Counted from the first letter of the stretch, positions 8,328 to 17,151 are shown. The stretch: 37,362 nucleotides of DNA from Bacteroidales bacterium (GCA_016936975.1 JAFGWU010000037.1:1-37362); one strand, 5' to 3'. The notes: generated from the letters alone by a model not told the origin. Program-made: numbers and translations.

Positions 8328-8923
8328 ATCCAAATCTTTCCGTAAAAGCTCAAAGGGATTTTGAACTCGTAGAACTGGCGAAAAAGGGAGATCAGCAATC
8401 CTATGCTGAACTGATGGGCCGATACCGCGATGCAATATATTTTATGCTGCTTAAAATGGTCAACAGCACCGTCGATGCAGAAGATTTAACAATTGAAGCA
8501 TTCGGTAAGGCTTTCAAAAATATCGACCAGTATGCTCCCAGCTTTGCATTCAGTACATGGCTCTTTAAAATAGCCACCAATAATTGCATTGATTTTATAC
8601 GAAAAAAAAGGGGCAGTCATGTTTCACTTGACCAGTCAGTTGACGACGAAGATACCCTCAATCCCTCTGCCATGATTCAGTCCGACTCTCCCGATCCAGA
8701 AGCCACCATGATTAACCAGCAGAAGATAAAAATGATGCGCGACGTCGTCTCAAAACTGAAACCGAGATACCGGAACCTGGTCGAACTGAGGTATTTTAAG
8801 GAATACTCCTATGAGGAAATCGCCGATGAACTTGATCTTCCCATAGGAACCGTCAAAGCACAACTTTTCAGGGCAAGAGAATTATTACTGAATATCATTA
8901 ACCGGACCGGTGTAAAAATGTAG
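8318..8923 (+). CDS. RNA polymerase sigma-70 family factor (ECF type)
   Basis: A 201-residue sigma factor with regions 2 and 4 only. Region 2 spans about residues 25-95 (AYxEAFxKAF-like DLTIEAFGKAFKNI, then FSTWLFKIATNNCIDFIRKK). Region 4 is near 140-195, with the helix-turn-helix YSYEEIADELDLPIGTVKAQL. A linker of about 40 residues rich in Asp and Ser joins them. No anti-sigma gene is adjacent, unlike the sigma factor at 18687. It overlaps the glycosyltransferase and is followed 5 bases later by rsmG, so it is probably transcribed within an operon. Its regulon is unknown. Confidence 0.93.
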   Translation: MEINPNLSVKAQRDFELVELAKKGDQQSYAELMGRYRDAIYFMLLKMVNSTVDAEDLTIEAFGKAFKNIDQYAPSFAFSTWLFKIATNNCIDFIRKKRGSHVSLDQSVDDEDTLNPSAMIQSDSPDPEATMINQQKIKMMRDVVSKLKPRYRNLVELRYFKEYSYEEIADELDLPIGTVKAQLFRARELLLNIINRTGVKM

Positions 8924-8928
8924 GATTT

Positions 8929-9549
8929 ATGGATCTGATCCTTAAATATTTTCCTGAAATATCACAGGATCAGATTGATTGCTTTACCCGACTGAAAGAC
9001 CTTTATTCCAACTGGAATAAGAAAATCAATGTCATATCGCGAAACGATATTGAAAATCTGGAGGAACGGCATATCCTGCACTCCCTTGCCGTTGCCAGAT
9101 TCATTCAGTTCAGGCCTGAAACACAGGTACTCGACCTGGGAACAGGAGGGGGATTTCCGGGCATCCCGCTCGCAATTTATTTTCCTGATTCCCGTTTTGT
9201 GCTGGTCGATTCAACCGGTAAAAAAATAAAAGTGGTCGAGGAAATAATCAGGGCTTTAAGCCTGAAAAATACAATTGCCCGGCATTCCCGTGCTGAATAC
9301 CTGTCAGAACAGTTTGATTTTATCCTTTCGCGTGCGGTTGCCCCACTGAAAAAAATTGAAAAGTGGACCAGGAAAAATATTCTCTCAGGAAGTCTTAATG
9401 ATATCCCAAATGGATGGATTTGCCTTAAAGGAGGGGAACTGGAAAAGGAGGTGGAACAGATTGGAGAACCGGTCACAGTTATTCCACTTTCCAGGTGGTA
9501 TGAAGAACCCTTTTTTTCAACAAAAAAAATTGTTTATATAAAAAAATGA
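8929..9549 (+). CDS. rsmG: 16S rRNA (guanine527-N7)-methyltransferase RsmG
   Basis: Uses SAM to methylate N7 of G527 in the 530 loop of 16S rRNA. The protein has 206 residues. The N-terminal helical part contains LYSNWNKKINVISR, and the SAM-binding motif I is VLDLGTGGGFPGIPLA, followed by motif II VLVDSTGKKIKVV and the RAVAPLKKI segment typical of the GidB family. It lies five bases after the sigma factor stop. The A/T-rich 3' end of the gene also holds the candidate -33 element of rpmH. Confidence 0.96.
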   Translation: MDLILKYFPEISQDQIDCFTRLKDLYSNWNKKINVISRNDIENLEERHILHSLAVARFIQFRPETQVLDLGTGGGFPGIPLAIYFPDSRFVLVDSTGKKIKVVEEIIRALSLKNTIARHSRAEYLSEQFDFILSRAVAPLKKIEKWTRKNILSGSLNDIPNGWICLKGGELEKEVEQIGEPVTVIPLSRWYEEPFFSTKKIVYIKK

Positions 9550-9558
9550 TTAATTTTG
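9530..9558 (+). promoter_or_regulatory. Candidate rpmH promoter
   Basis: TTG (9530-9532), an 18-base spacer, and TAATTTTG (9551-9558) match the Bacteroidota -33/-7 pattern. GCAC follows the -7 box, as is common in this phylum. Transcription would start near 9565, giving a leader of about 35 bases before the rpmH ATG. Confidence 0.55.
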
Positions 9559-9600
9559 CACTCCCAACGATCAGGAGATAAAGGATAAACAAATATTATC

Positions 9601-9759
9601 ATGAAAAGGACTTTTCAGCCATCTAACAGAAAAAGGAAAAACAAGCATGGTTTCAGGGAGCGGATGGCTTCTGTCGGCGGACGCCGGGTTTTATCTGACA
9701 GAAGAAAAAAAGGACGCAAGAAACTTACTGTTTCTGACGAATTAAAGCACAAAGCTTAA
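9601..9759 (+). CDS. rpmH: 50S ribosomal protein L34
   Basis: A 52-residue basic protein of the large ribosomal subunit, starting [20 protein letters not shown] and ending [15 protein letters not shown]. The family signature is complete: the invariant MKRTFQPS start, [23 protein letters not shown]. It has its own candidate promoter and is closed by a strong terminator, so it looks like a single-gene unit. The neighbours are rsmG and a PASTA protein, not the dnaA/rnpA neighbours known from Proteobacteria and Firmicutes. Confidence 0.98.
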   Translation: MKRTFQPSNRKRKNKHGFRERMASVGGRRVLSDRRKKGRKKLTVSDELKHKA

Positions 9760-9781
9760 CCAGTACCCAATCCATTCTGAT

Positions 9782-9812
9782 ATAACCAACCCCGGGGTTG
9801 GTTATTTTTTTT
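9782..9812 (+). terminator. Rho-independent terminator after rpmH
   Basis: A perfect inverted repeat with 12-base arms (9782-9793 and 9794-9805, arm ATAACCAACCCC), forming a hairpin with a tetraloop, is followed by eight T residues (9805-9812). Confidence 0.92.
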
Positions 9813-9873
9813 GATACAATTAAGGCGTATAAATTTTTGATGGTTATATTTGTCATCGTTTGGTGCACATTTC

Positions 9874-10707
9874 ATGAACTTTTTAAGGTTTCTCATATCC
9901 CGGGTTTTTTTTAAGAACCTCCTGCTCGCTATCCTGATTACGGTCATAATTGTTCTTGCAGTGCTGCTCTGGTTAAAAATTTATACCCACCACGGGCAGG
10001 CGATAACCGTTCCGGATTTTTCCGGATTGACCATTGATGAGATAGAAGATGTTACTTCCTCCCGTGAACTCAGGTATGAGATTATCGATTCCATTTTTTC
10101 AAATACCGTCCCCAGGGGAACTGCGGTCAAGCAAAATCCCGTTCCCAACTCAAAAGTCAAGAAAAACAGGAAGATTTTTCTGACAATGAATGCCGTTAAT
10201 CCGGAAATGGTTTACATGCCCCAGCTGGTGGGCATCTCAATCCGGCAGGCGCGGCTTGCCATTGAGAACTCAGGCCTCAAGCTGGGACAGATATCCTACA
10301 GGCCCGATTATGCAGTTAACAATGTACTACAACAATTACACGGAGATACCGTTATAAAAGAAGGATCAGAAATACCCAAAGGTGCCAAAATTGACCTGGT
10401 GCTGGGTATGGGTTTAAGCGGAGAGACCACAAGAATACCCAATCTGATAGGATTAAGTCTTGAACCTGCTAGAGGAAGAATTACCGATAATTACTTAAAT
10501 ATTGGAGCCATAACTTTTGATGAAACGGTACTGAATTCTGAAGATAGTGCAAGTGCTGTTATTTGGAGACAATACCCTGAATTTGATCCCTTCAGCAGGT
10601 TAAACATGGGTCTGGAGATCGATGTCTGGTTAACCACCGATACGACCCTGCTTCCGCTTCCCGATTCTACACTTTTTGATGATGTTGCTGAAAGGGAATA
10701 TGAATAG
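9874..10707 (+). CDS. Membrane-anchored protein with three PASTA domains
   Basis: A 277-residue protein from the ATG at 9874 (MNFLRFLISR); an upstream in-frame TTG is not favoured. One hydrophobic helix at about residues 14-36 anchors it, with the remainder in the periplasm. Three PASTA repeats follow: about 42-108 (VPDFSGLTIDEI), 111-182 (MPQLVGISIRQARLAIENSGL) and 185-255 (IPNLIGLSLEPARGRI). PASTA domains bind peptidoglycan or muropeptides in PknB-type kinases and some penicillin-binding proteins, but there is no kinase or transpeptidase domain here. A wall-sensing or scaffolding role is inference. Its stop codon is overlapped by the next gene, pointing to coupled translation. Confidence 0.9.
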   Translation: MNFLRFLISRVFFKNLLLAILITVIIVLAVLLWLKIYTHHGQAITVPDFSGLTIDEIEDVTSSRELRYEIIDSIFSNTVPRGTAVKQNPVPNSKVKKNRKIFLTMNAVNPEMVYMPQLVGISIRQARLAIENSGLKLGQISYRPDYAVNNVLQQLHGDTVIKEGSEIPKGAKIDLVLGMGLSGETTRIPNLIGLSLEPARGRITDNYLNIGAITFDETVLNSEDSASAVIWRQYPEFDPFSRLNMGLEIDVWLTTDTTLLPLPDSTLFDDVAEREYE

Positions 10708-12559
10708 ACTGGTTGTTTTCCTGTTAATTTTTTCCGTATCATGCCACTGGCACACAGTCCATGCTCAGGAGGTCATTACGCCCCTCCGGGACAATCCGGC
10801 AGCAAAATATCATTATCAAAAAATAACCAAAACCAAATCCGCTCAGGATATTATACTGGAGTTACCTGTTACGGATGATTTTTCCAATTCCCTGATTGAA
10901 CCTGATCCGGAACTCTGGAGCGACCGTTATGCATTCATTAACCATAATCTCTCTTTGAACCCCGTGACAATCGGTGTTGCAACCCTTGATGCTCTCAACT
11001 TCGACGGCTCGCTTTATGCTCATGCCGTAACCGATCCGAATACATTTACCGCCGATTATCTCACTTCGCATCCTGTAAATCTGGACTATCCGCCCTCCGA
11101 TTCGATATATCTGAGTTTTTACTACCAGCCGGGAGGGAAGGGGGAGCTTCCTGAACCAAAGGATTCTCTCTCCCTGCAGTTTTTTAACGTGCCATCAGGA
11201 CAATGGAATACGGTCTGGCAGATACCTGGTGAACCGGCTCACGATTTCAGACAGGTTATGATTCCTGTCACAGACAACGCTTATCTTAAAAATGGATTCA
11301 GGTTCCGCTTTAAGAACCTTGCCAGTCTTGCGCGAAGTAATGATTTCCCCGACTTCAGGGGCAATGTGGATCACTGGAACATAGATTATGTTAAGCTCGA
11401 CATGGGCCGTTCAATAAAAGATACCATTCAAAGGGATGTGGCGTTTACTGAATCCGTTCCTTCCATTCTGAAAAACCTGGAATCCCTTCCATGGAAGCAT
11501 TTTCAGGCAGCTTACAACACTGCACGCAAACCCGTTCTCACTGTAAGATATCTTAACAACGATACAATCACACGCAACGTTACAAGAAGCCTTCTTATCA
11601 CTGATCTCACGAATAACATTTCCTATGAACCCGGTCAACCGACTGCTCAGGATTTACCCTCACGTGAAGATACCGTGGTCAATTTCAGTTATACTTACCC
11701 CTTTGATTTTGAAAAAAATGATGAAGGACTGTTCCGGCTGACTTCATCACTTCGTACAGATATCTTTGACAATAAAGACAATGATACCGTCTCCAGGATA
11801 CAGGTATTTAAAGACTATTACGCTTACGATGACGGAACTGCGGAATTTGGTTACGGGCTGAGGGGTCAGGGAACCATGCAGGGAAAAGTGGCATTGAAAT
11901 ACAATATTTTTCAACCCGATCTTATTGGAGGGATTGATGCCTCCTTCAATCAGATATATGATTCACTCAATCTCGGATATTACTTCAGATTTATGATCTG
12001 GGATGATAATAACGGGACTCCCGGTTCTTTAATTTTTGAGGATGATCAGGTGAGAACACCGGTTTATGCAGGATCGATAAACGGATTTAAGCGTTTTGAA
12101 TTTTCCGAGCCGGTACCGGTTGACGGAACAATTTATGTCGGCTGGTCCCAGACCAGTGAGTACCTTTTAAATATTGGACTTGATATCAATAGTAAACCCT
12201 CCTATCCTGCACTTTTCTATAATATAGGAGATGGATGGAAGGCTTCAATTGCCCCCGGTATCATTATGCTTCGTCCATATATCTATTCGGTTAATACAGG
12301 AGAGCCGGCAGTTCCGCGCTCGAAATCGTTCCGGGTTTACCCTAACCCTGCAGCGGAATGGATAGTACTGGATCTGCCGGAAATATGCACTGTCGATCAT
12401 CCTTATATTGAAATTTTCGATACAGGAGGCCGGGTGGTACTCTGCAAAACACTGAAAGAAAAGACAATCGATGTCTCCGCTCTGGATACAGGATTCTATC
12501 TTATCCGCCTTCAGCATGGTACCCAGTCATTCCATTCGAAATTATTAATCAACAAATAA
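10700..12559 (+). CDS. Secreted protein with type IX secretion sorting domain
   Basis: A 619-residue exported protein. The ATG at 10700 is preceded by AAAGGG and starts a clear signal peptide (MNRLVVFLLIFSVSCHW to about AQ at residue 23). The C-terminal 75-80 residues form a type A T9SS sorting domain: FRVYPNPA, a beta-rich middle, STGxY-like DTGFYLIRL, and a basic end KLLINK. The T9SS would carry it across the outer membrane and cleave that domain. The region between is beta-rich with no catalytic motif that I recognise. It overlaps the PASTA gene by 8 bases and is followed three bases later by the pseudouridine synthase. Confidence 0.88.
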   Translation: MNRLVVFLLIFSVSCHWHTVHAQEVITPLRDNPAAKYHYQKITKTKSAQDIILELPVTDDFSNSLIEPDPELWSDRYAFINHNLSLNPVTIGVATLDALNFDGSLYAHAVTDPNTFTADYLTSHPVNLDYPPSDSIYLSFYYQPGGKGELPEPKDSLSLQFFNVPSGQWNTVWQIPGEPAHDFRQVMIPVTDNAYLKNGFRFRFKNLASLARSNDFPDFRGNVDHWNIDYVKLDMGRSIKDTIQRDVAFTESVPSILKNLESLPWKHFQAAYNTARKPVLTVRYLNNDTITRNVTRSLLITDLTNNISYEPGQPTAQDLPSREDTVVNFSYTYPFDFEKNDEGLFRLTSSLRTDIFDNKDNDTVSRIQVFKDYYAYDDGTAEFGYGLRGQGTMQGKVALKYNIFQPDLIGGIDASFNQIYDSLNLGYYFRFMIWDDNNGTPGSLIFEDDQVRTPVYAGSINGFKRFEFSEPVPVDGTIYVGWSQTSEYLLNIGLDINSKPSYPALFYNIGDGWKASIAPGIIMLRPYIYSVNTGEPAVPRSKSFRVYPNPAAEWIVLDLPEICTVDHPYIEIFDTGGRVVLCKTLKEKTIDVSALDTGFYLIRLQHGTQSFHSKLLINK

Positions 12560-12562
12560 CTG

Positions 12563-13588
12563 ATGATTGATGATCTCCCTGATAGTAGCGAACTGTATGA
12601 GCACTTCCGCATTGAGGTTGATCGTGGACAGGCCCTCCTGAGAATTGATAAATACCTTTCCAACAGGCTTGAAAATACTTCAAGGAGTCGTATTCAGGCA
12701 GCCGCCCTGGCCGAAAATATCCTGGTGAATGACATGCCGGTTAAGCCGAACTACAGGGTTAAGCCCGGCGATATCATATCTATCGTGCTCCCGCATCCGC
12801 CAAGAGAATTCGAACTCATTCCTGAAAATATACCAATCCATATCGTTTTTGAAGATGAGGAGATCATCGTGGTGGATAAACCGGCTGGAATGGTGGTTCA
12901 CCCGGGACATGGCAACTACACGGGAACGCTGGTAAACGCCCTTCTGTACCACCTTAAGGATAATCCACTCTTCCTGGCAGGAGGTGAGAGGCCCGGGTTG
13001 GTGCACCGTATTGACAAAAATACCTCCGGTCTCCTTGTTGTAGCCAAAACCGAAATGGCTATCAACAAACTTGCAAAACAATTCTACAATAAAACTTCAC
13101 GGAGAACCTACACAGCCATTGTATGGGGGGAACCCGACCCGCCGGAAGGAACGATCCGGGGACATATAGGCCGGAACCCTTCCGACAGAAGAAAAATGCA
13201 CGTTTTCCCCGACGGAAGCCAGGGAAAACATGCCGTGACGCATTACAGGATTCTGGAACGGCTTGGATATGTGAGCCTGGTTGAATGCATCCTTGAAACC
13301 GGGAGAACCCACCAGATCCGGGCCCATTTCAAATATATCAAACACCCCCTGTTTAATGATCCAGAATATGGGGGCGACCAGATCCTCAGGGGAACGACCT
13401 TTGCAAAATACAGACAGTTCATCCAGAACTGTTTTAAGATTATGCCTCGTCAGGCTTTGCATGCCAGCACCCTCGGCTTTACGCATCCGGTTAACGGGAA
13501 AGATATGCTGTTTGAGTCTCCTTTACCGGACGATTTTCAGGAAGTGCTGGATAAATGGCGAATCTATATCCGAAACAGGGAATTGTGA
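12563..13588 (+). CDS. rluD: RluA-family pseudouridine synthase (RluD-like)
   Basis: Isomerises uridines of 23S rRNA to pseudouridine. The protein has 341 residues, with an N-terminal S4 RNA-binding domain (about 25-78: LLRIDKYLSNRLENTSRSRIQ) and a catalytic domain containing DKPAGMVVHPGHGN and the active-site motif HRIDKNTSGLLVVAK (Asp151). ETGRTHQIRAHF and the C-terminal HASTLGFTHP are present. This arrangement is that of RluD, which modifies helix 69, although the exact target sites cannot be read from sequence. It starts three bases after the T9SS-protein stop, so it belongs to the same plus-strand run. Confidence 0.93.
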   Translation: MIDDLPDSSELYEHFRIEVDRGQALLRIDKYLSNRLENTSRSRIQAAALAENILVNDMPVKPNYRVKPGDIISIVLPHPPREFELIPENIPIHIVFEDEEIIVVDKPAGMVVHPGHGNYTGTLVNALLYHLKDNPLFLAGGERPGLVHRIDKNTSGLLVVAKTEMAINKLAKQFYNKTSRRTYTAIVWGEPDPPEGTIRGHIGRNPSDRRKMHVFPDGSQGKHAVTHYRILERLGYVSLVECILETGRTHQIRAHFKYIKHPLFNDPEYGGDQILRGTTFAKYRQFIQNCFKIMPRQALHASTLGFTHPVNGKDMLFESPLPDDFQEVLDKWRIYIRNREL

Positions 13589-13725
13589 CTTTTTCTCCCG
13601 ATTATCCGAAAGAAGAATAGATTCATGGATAATTTATACCTTTCGTCAAAATCATGGGTTGCCAGATGCATCAAATTATAGCGAAACGTAGTACATTTAA
13701 GTGAGAAGAGACCAAGACACGCAAC

Positions 13726-14700
13726 ATGAACATCGCTGTTATTACAGGAGGAAACTCTTCCGAACATGCCATTTCAGTTAAAAGTGCCGGGGAGGTAAAA
13801 AAGTGGCTCGAACAAACCGGGTTTGTCTGCTATCTGGTTATCATTAAAGGAACCGACTGGACGGTAAAATTCGATAAACAGGAATATCCTGTGGATAAAA
13901 ATTATTTCGGATTTAAAAACGGAAAAGAATATATCCGTTTCAATTATGCCTATAACATAATCCACGGTACCCCTGGAGAGGATGGAAAGATTCAGGGGTA
14001 CCTGGAAACCATGAAGATCCCTTACAGTGGGTCCGGCATCCTCTCCTCCTCCCTGACTTTCAATAAATATGCCTGCAAAACCTTTCTCAAACAGCATAAT
14101 ATACTGACTGCAGAGGCCGGACTGATTCGAAAAGGACACCCCTACGACCTCGAAAAAATCATTGAGAACATCGGATTACCCTGCTTCATTAAACCAAATA
14201 ACGGGGGATCAAGTTTCGGTATTACCAAAGTAAATCACCATGATAATCTTGAAGCAGCTTTGCAGACAGCTTTTAAGGAGGATGATGAAGTGATCCTGGA
14301 AACTTATATCAAAGGAATTGAGGTAACCTGTGGTGTTCTCAAAACAAGAAAAGAGGAATTTGTTTTTCCGGTGACAGAGATTGTTACCAGGAATGAATTT
14401 TTCGATTTCGAAGCCAAATACACTACGGGAAAAGCTGATGAGATAACCCCCGCAAGAATTAATAATGAACTGTTCAGGAAATGTCAGCAACTTGCTTCAA
14501 CCATTTATGACCTGACATTCTCAAAAGGACTTGTCAGGGTTGATTTTATCATAAAGGGGAATCAGCTTTATTTTCTTGAACTCAATTCAGTTCCCGGAAT
14601 GACCAGCGAAAGCATTATCCCGAAACAAATCCGGGCAATGGGGCTTGAGGAGAAGGAAATTCTCAGGAAAATTGTCCTTGACGAAATGTTCGAACTGTAG
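13726..14700 (+). CDS. ddl: D-alanine--D-alanine ligase
   Basis: Joins two D-alanines with ATP for peptidoglycan precursor synthesis. The protein has 324 residues with an ATP-grasp fold. Motifs are GGNSSEHAISVKS near the N-terminus, HGTPGEDGKIQG (residues 80-91), the ATP-binding KPNNGGSSFGITKV (156-169), the omega-loop FFDFEAKYTTGKADEITPA with EAKY ending at Tyr232, and the metal-binding FLELNSVPGMT. A Tyr at that loop position fits D-Ala-D-Ala rather than D-Ala-D-Lac synthesis. It stands about 140 bases after rluD; that gap holds no gene, and I see no promoter with correct spacing in it. Confidence 0.96.
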   Translation: MNIAVITGGNSSEHAISVKSAGEVKKWLEQTGFVCYLVIIKGTDWTVKFDKQEYPVDKNYFGFKNGKEYIRFNYAYNIIHGTPGEDGKIQGYLETMKIPYSGSGILSSSLTFNKYACKTFLKQHNILTAEAGLIRKGHPYDLEKIIENIGLPCFIKPNNGGSSFGITKVNHHDNLEAALQTAFKEDDEVILETYIKGIEVTCGVLKTRKEEFVFPVTEIVTRNEFFDFEAKYTTGKADEITPARINNELFRKCQQLASTIYDLTFSKGLVRVDFIIKGNQLYFLELNSVPGMTSESIIPKQIRAMGLEEKEILRKIVLDEMFEL

Positions 14701-14752
14701 ATATCTTCACCGGCTAAAGAATTCATAAAGTAATTTTTTCTAATGGAAAAGC

Positions 14753-14760
14753 TACCTTCG
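14753..14760 (+). promoter_or_regulatory. Candidate -7 box for the LspA-like gene
   Basis: TACCTTCG, followed by CC, resembles the TAnnTTCG variant of the Bacteroidota -7 element and lies 27 bases ahead of the GTG start. No good -33 element is visible. Confidence 0.3.
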
Positions 14761-14786
14761 CCTGACAAACCAATAATTCGGATCTG

Positions 14787-15551
14787 GTGAAACCCGTTTT
14801 AAGAAATGCCGGTCTCTTTTTTATGGCCTGGATTGCGGTTATGGTCATCTTCTCAATAGCCAACCGTGTAACCGACTTTGATTATTTGTGGAAATTCTTT
14901 CTTTTGCCGGCTATCTTCCTGAGTCTTATCGCTGGGATTGCCACCTGGATGGGCCATCTGTTTAAGGTCAGGAGAGGATTGAACTGGTTTTTTCTGCTGG
15001 CCGCAGTTGCCCTGGATCAGGGCATTAAGGCATACCTTTTCTCGCTGAATTGGGAAAGCCTGTCAATTCCGCTGATCGAGCCGGTATTCTATATCGAACC
15101 GAGTCATAATACACTGGGGTCCTACCTCTGGGTCCTTCTTGGACTGAAAAAGAGCTCACATATTCTCAATATCATACTCTTTTCCCTGATAGGTCTGATT
15201 TTTCTTGAAATTTGGAGATTCTACGTAATAAGAAAAAGAAACAGCTTCTGGATTAATGGATTCGTTCATCTTTTTCTTGCCGGCCTGTTTGCAAATCTAA
15301 TCGATAATGCTTTCCGGGGAGGCTCCCTTGACTATGTGACCATCAAACCATTTTATACCTTTGATCTCAAGGATTTTTACATTACTCTATGTGAGCTCTT
15401 TCTTCTGACGGAGCTTGTGGATAACAGACTGCTTAAACGGTTGTTCAAAATGTCCGGAGAGGAAAGCAAACGATTGAACAGGGACTTTCTGAGCTTCGTA
15501 AAGTCTGATCTGAGAAGGTTTTTCAGGAGGAACAACACGAATCCCTCCTGA
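14787..15551 (+). CDS. Divergent signal peptidase II-like membrane protein
   Basis: A 254-residue polytopic membrane protein starting at GTG 14787. About 65 N-terminal residues with two hydrophobic helices precede an LspA-like core. In that core are DQGIK (77-81), matching the DQxxK motif; PSHNTLGSY (105-113), at the NxGxAFG position; ANLIDN with Asp173; and FDLKDF with Asp196, at the positions of the two catalytic aspartates of lipoprotein signal peptidase (GNxxDR and FNxAD). Ordinary LspA proteins have about 160 residues and match these motifs more closely. It could be a second lipoprotein signal peptidase or a repurposed relative. The C-terminal 35 residues are basic and probably cytoplasmic. 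Confidence 0.65.
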   Translation: MKPVLRNAGLFFMAWIAVMVIFSIANRVTDFDYLWKFFLLPAIFLSLIAGIATWMGHLFKVRRGLNWFFLLAAVALDQGIKAYLFSLNWESLSIPLIEPVFYIEPSHNTLGSYLWVLLGLKKSSHILNIILFSLIGLIFLEIWRFYVIRKRNSFWINGFVHLFLAGLFANLIDNAFRGGSLDYVTIKPFYTFDLKDFYITLCELFLLTELVDNRLLKRLFKMSGEESKRLNRDFLSFVKSDLRRFFRRNNTNPS

Positions 15552-15609
15552 CTATTCACGGTTCTGATATAAGCCTGAACACCCCAAAAATTATTATCAA
15601 GGGCACCAT

Positions 15610-16152
15610 TTACAATGCACTGAGTCTTTGCTTCGGGAAGTCCCGGAACATTTTTTCGGTTACCTGGGGTAACTGCTCCTGCCGCTTCTGCGGATCACCG
15701 GTCAGTTCACCCACTGCTGCACTGTGCCAGATGTGCTTCTTGGCTTTATTATCGTAAATATCAACCGCAATCGCACGTTCAAGATAATTGTAAACCCTTG
15801 GACCCCACCCGTAATAAGGATTGTAAAAGGGAGTGTAGTAATAGGGATAGGAAGGAATCATCTCCTTCATTTCCCTGTGGTAAACCGTGATCTGTACCGA
15901 AAGATCCGCTTCTTTTTCACTGAAGGCCAGTCCGTGTTGCTCCAGCTCGCGGGCAATGGCCGTTTTTAGCCGTTCACGTTCGAGTTCATTAATACTCTTG
16001 ATATTTCCCTCGGTCCATTGAAGGAAGTTATACGTGGTGTATCCGGTAAAATCTGTTGCGGGATCAAGGTCATGAAATACTTTTACGGAACTGCCGCAAC
16101 CAGCAGCAAATAGTACCGCAATAATAAAAAGAAAATAAACAGACGTTTTCAT
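15610..16152 (-). CDS. DUF4136 lipoprotein
   Basis: A 180-residue lipoprotein. The signal sequence MKTSVYFLFIIAVLFAAGC ends in a lipobox with Cys19 as the lipidated residue. The mature part matches the DUF4136 pattern: FHDLDPATDFTGYTTYNFLQW near the start, a central TAIARELEQHGL, DLSVQITVYH, and an aromatic stretch rich in Tyr and Pro (YPYYYTPFYNPYYGWGP), ending in a beta region and AVGELTG. The function of the family is unknown. Localisation at the periplasmic face of a membrane is inferred from the lipobox. It is the second gene after the dehydrogenase in the same direction, 66 bases apart. Confidence 0.87.
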   Translation of the reverse strand: MKTSVYFLFIIAVLFAAGCGSSVKVFHDLDPATDFTGYTTYNFLQWTEGNIKSINELERERLKTAIARELEQHGLAFSEKEADLSVQITVYHREMKEMIPSYPYYYTPFYNPYYGWGPRVYNYLERAIAVDIYDNKAKKHIWHSAAVGELTGDPQKRQEQLPQVTEKMFRDFPKQRLSAL

Positions 16153-16218
16153 TTTTCACTCCTCCTGAATTTATTCTATCATTCATAGAAGTGCGCAAAA
16201 TTTATGCCACTGTGCCTG

Positions 16219-17151
16219 TTAAAAATTGTAGGAAACTCCGGTTAATGCCTCCGACAATTCCCAGAGCTTTGCAGCAATCCCAGGATCGATTAAATCTTGT
16301 TTTGGTGTATCCGGGGCCGGGTAACCCCATATCTTCATAAATCCCGACGGACCATAAAATCCTGCCTGAACCACATCTTCAGCCGTTGCTGCATACAGAA
16401 TGGGAAGCGCCCCCATTCCCCCGCTCTGGGCCGCAAGTTTATTTGCTATCCTGAACATTTTAGCTCCCAGTTTAAAGCCTCTCATTTCTGAACCTTTACT
16501 TTGTAGCTCAGTATCTGCATACCCGGGGTGCGCAGCCGCAACCGTAATGTTCTCACCGTCTCCGTTCAGGCGCCTGGACAACTCATCTGTAAACAGCAAA
16601 TTAGCCAGTTTACTCATGCCGTAAGCTTTCCACTTTTTATAACCCATTTCCCAGTTAATATCCCTGAACCGTATCTTTCCCATTCGGTGGGCCAGACTGC
16701 TGACATTGACAATCCTGGAATTTTTCGTCTTTTTCAATATATCGAACAGCAAACCCGTAAGAGCAAAGTGACCGAGATGGTTCACTCCGAATTGCATTTC
16801 AAATCCATCCTTTGTCCTGCTGTAGGGAATGGCCATCAATCCGGCATTATTGATCAACAGGTCCAGACGCGAATATTTATCCTTAAATGCCTTGGCAAAC
16901 GTTTTTACAGAATGCAGATCGGCCAGGTCAAGCTTGTAAACAGTCAGTTTAGCCCCGGCGACCGATGAAACAATCTGCTGTCGGGCTGCTTCACCCTTTT
17001 TAATATTCCTGCAGGCCATAATTACGGTCGCTCCCTTTGCGGCCAGTGCTTCTGCGGTATAATAGCCAAGTCCGCTGTTGGCACCGGTAATAATGACCAC
17101 CTTATCTTTCATGGAAGGAATGTCTGCTGCGGTCCACCTGTTATTTTTCAT
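16219..17151 (-). CDS. Short-chain dehydrogenase/reductase (retinol dehydrogenase-like)
   Basis: A 310-residue NAD(P)-dependent oxidoreductase of the classical SDR family. The cofactor motif TGANSGLG is at residues 22-29, DLADLHSV near 75-82 binds the adenine ring, NNAG is at 101-104, the catalytic Ser is in VNVSSLAH (150-155), and the YGMSK motif gives Tyr177 and Lys181. CRN after the second beta-strand suggests NADP preference. The overall pattern is that of RDH/WW-domain-oxidoreductase-like SDRs, for which bacterial substrates are mostly unknown. There is no pathway context next to it. Confidence 0.92.
   Translation of the reverse strand: MKNNRWTAADIPSMKDKVVIITGANSGLGYYTAEALAAKGATVIMACRNIKKGEAARQQIVSSVAGAKLTVYKLDLADLHSVKTFAKAFKDKYSRLDLLINNAGLMAIPYSRTKDGFEMQFGVNHLGHFALTGLLFDILKKTKNSRIVNVSSLAHRMGKIRFRDINWEMGYKKWKAYGMSKLANLLFTDELSRRLNGDGENITVAAAHPGYADTELQSKGSEMRGFKLGAKMFRIANKLAAQSGGMGALPILYAATAEDVVQAGFYGPSGFMKIWGYPAPDTPKQDLIDPGIAAKLWELSEALTGVSYNF

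Noticed and set aside
13589..13725. Promoter or small gene between rluD and ddl
   Set aside because: TACATTTA near 13692 has no -33 element at the right distance, and the only small frame is 17 codons with no sign of selection.
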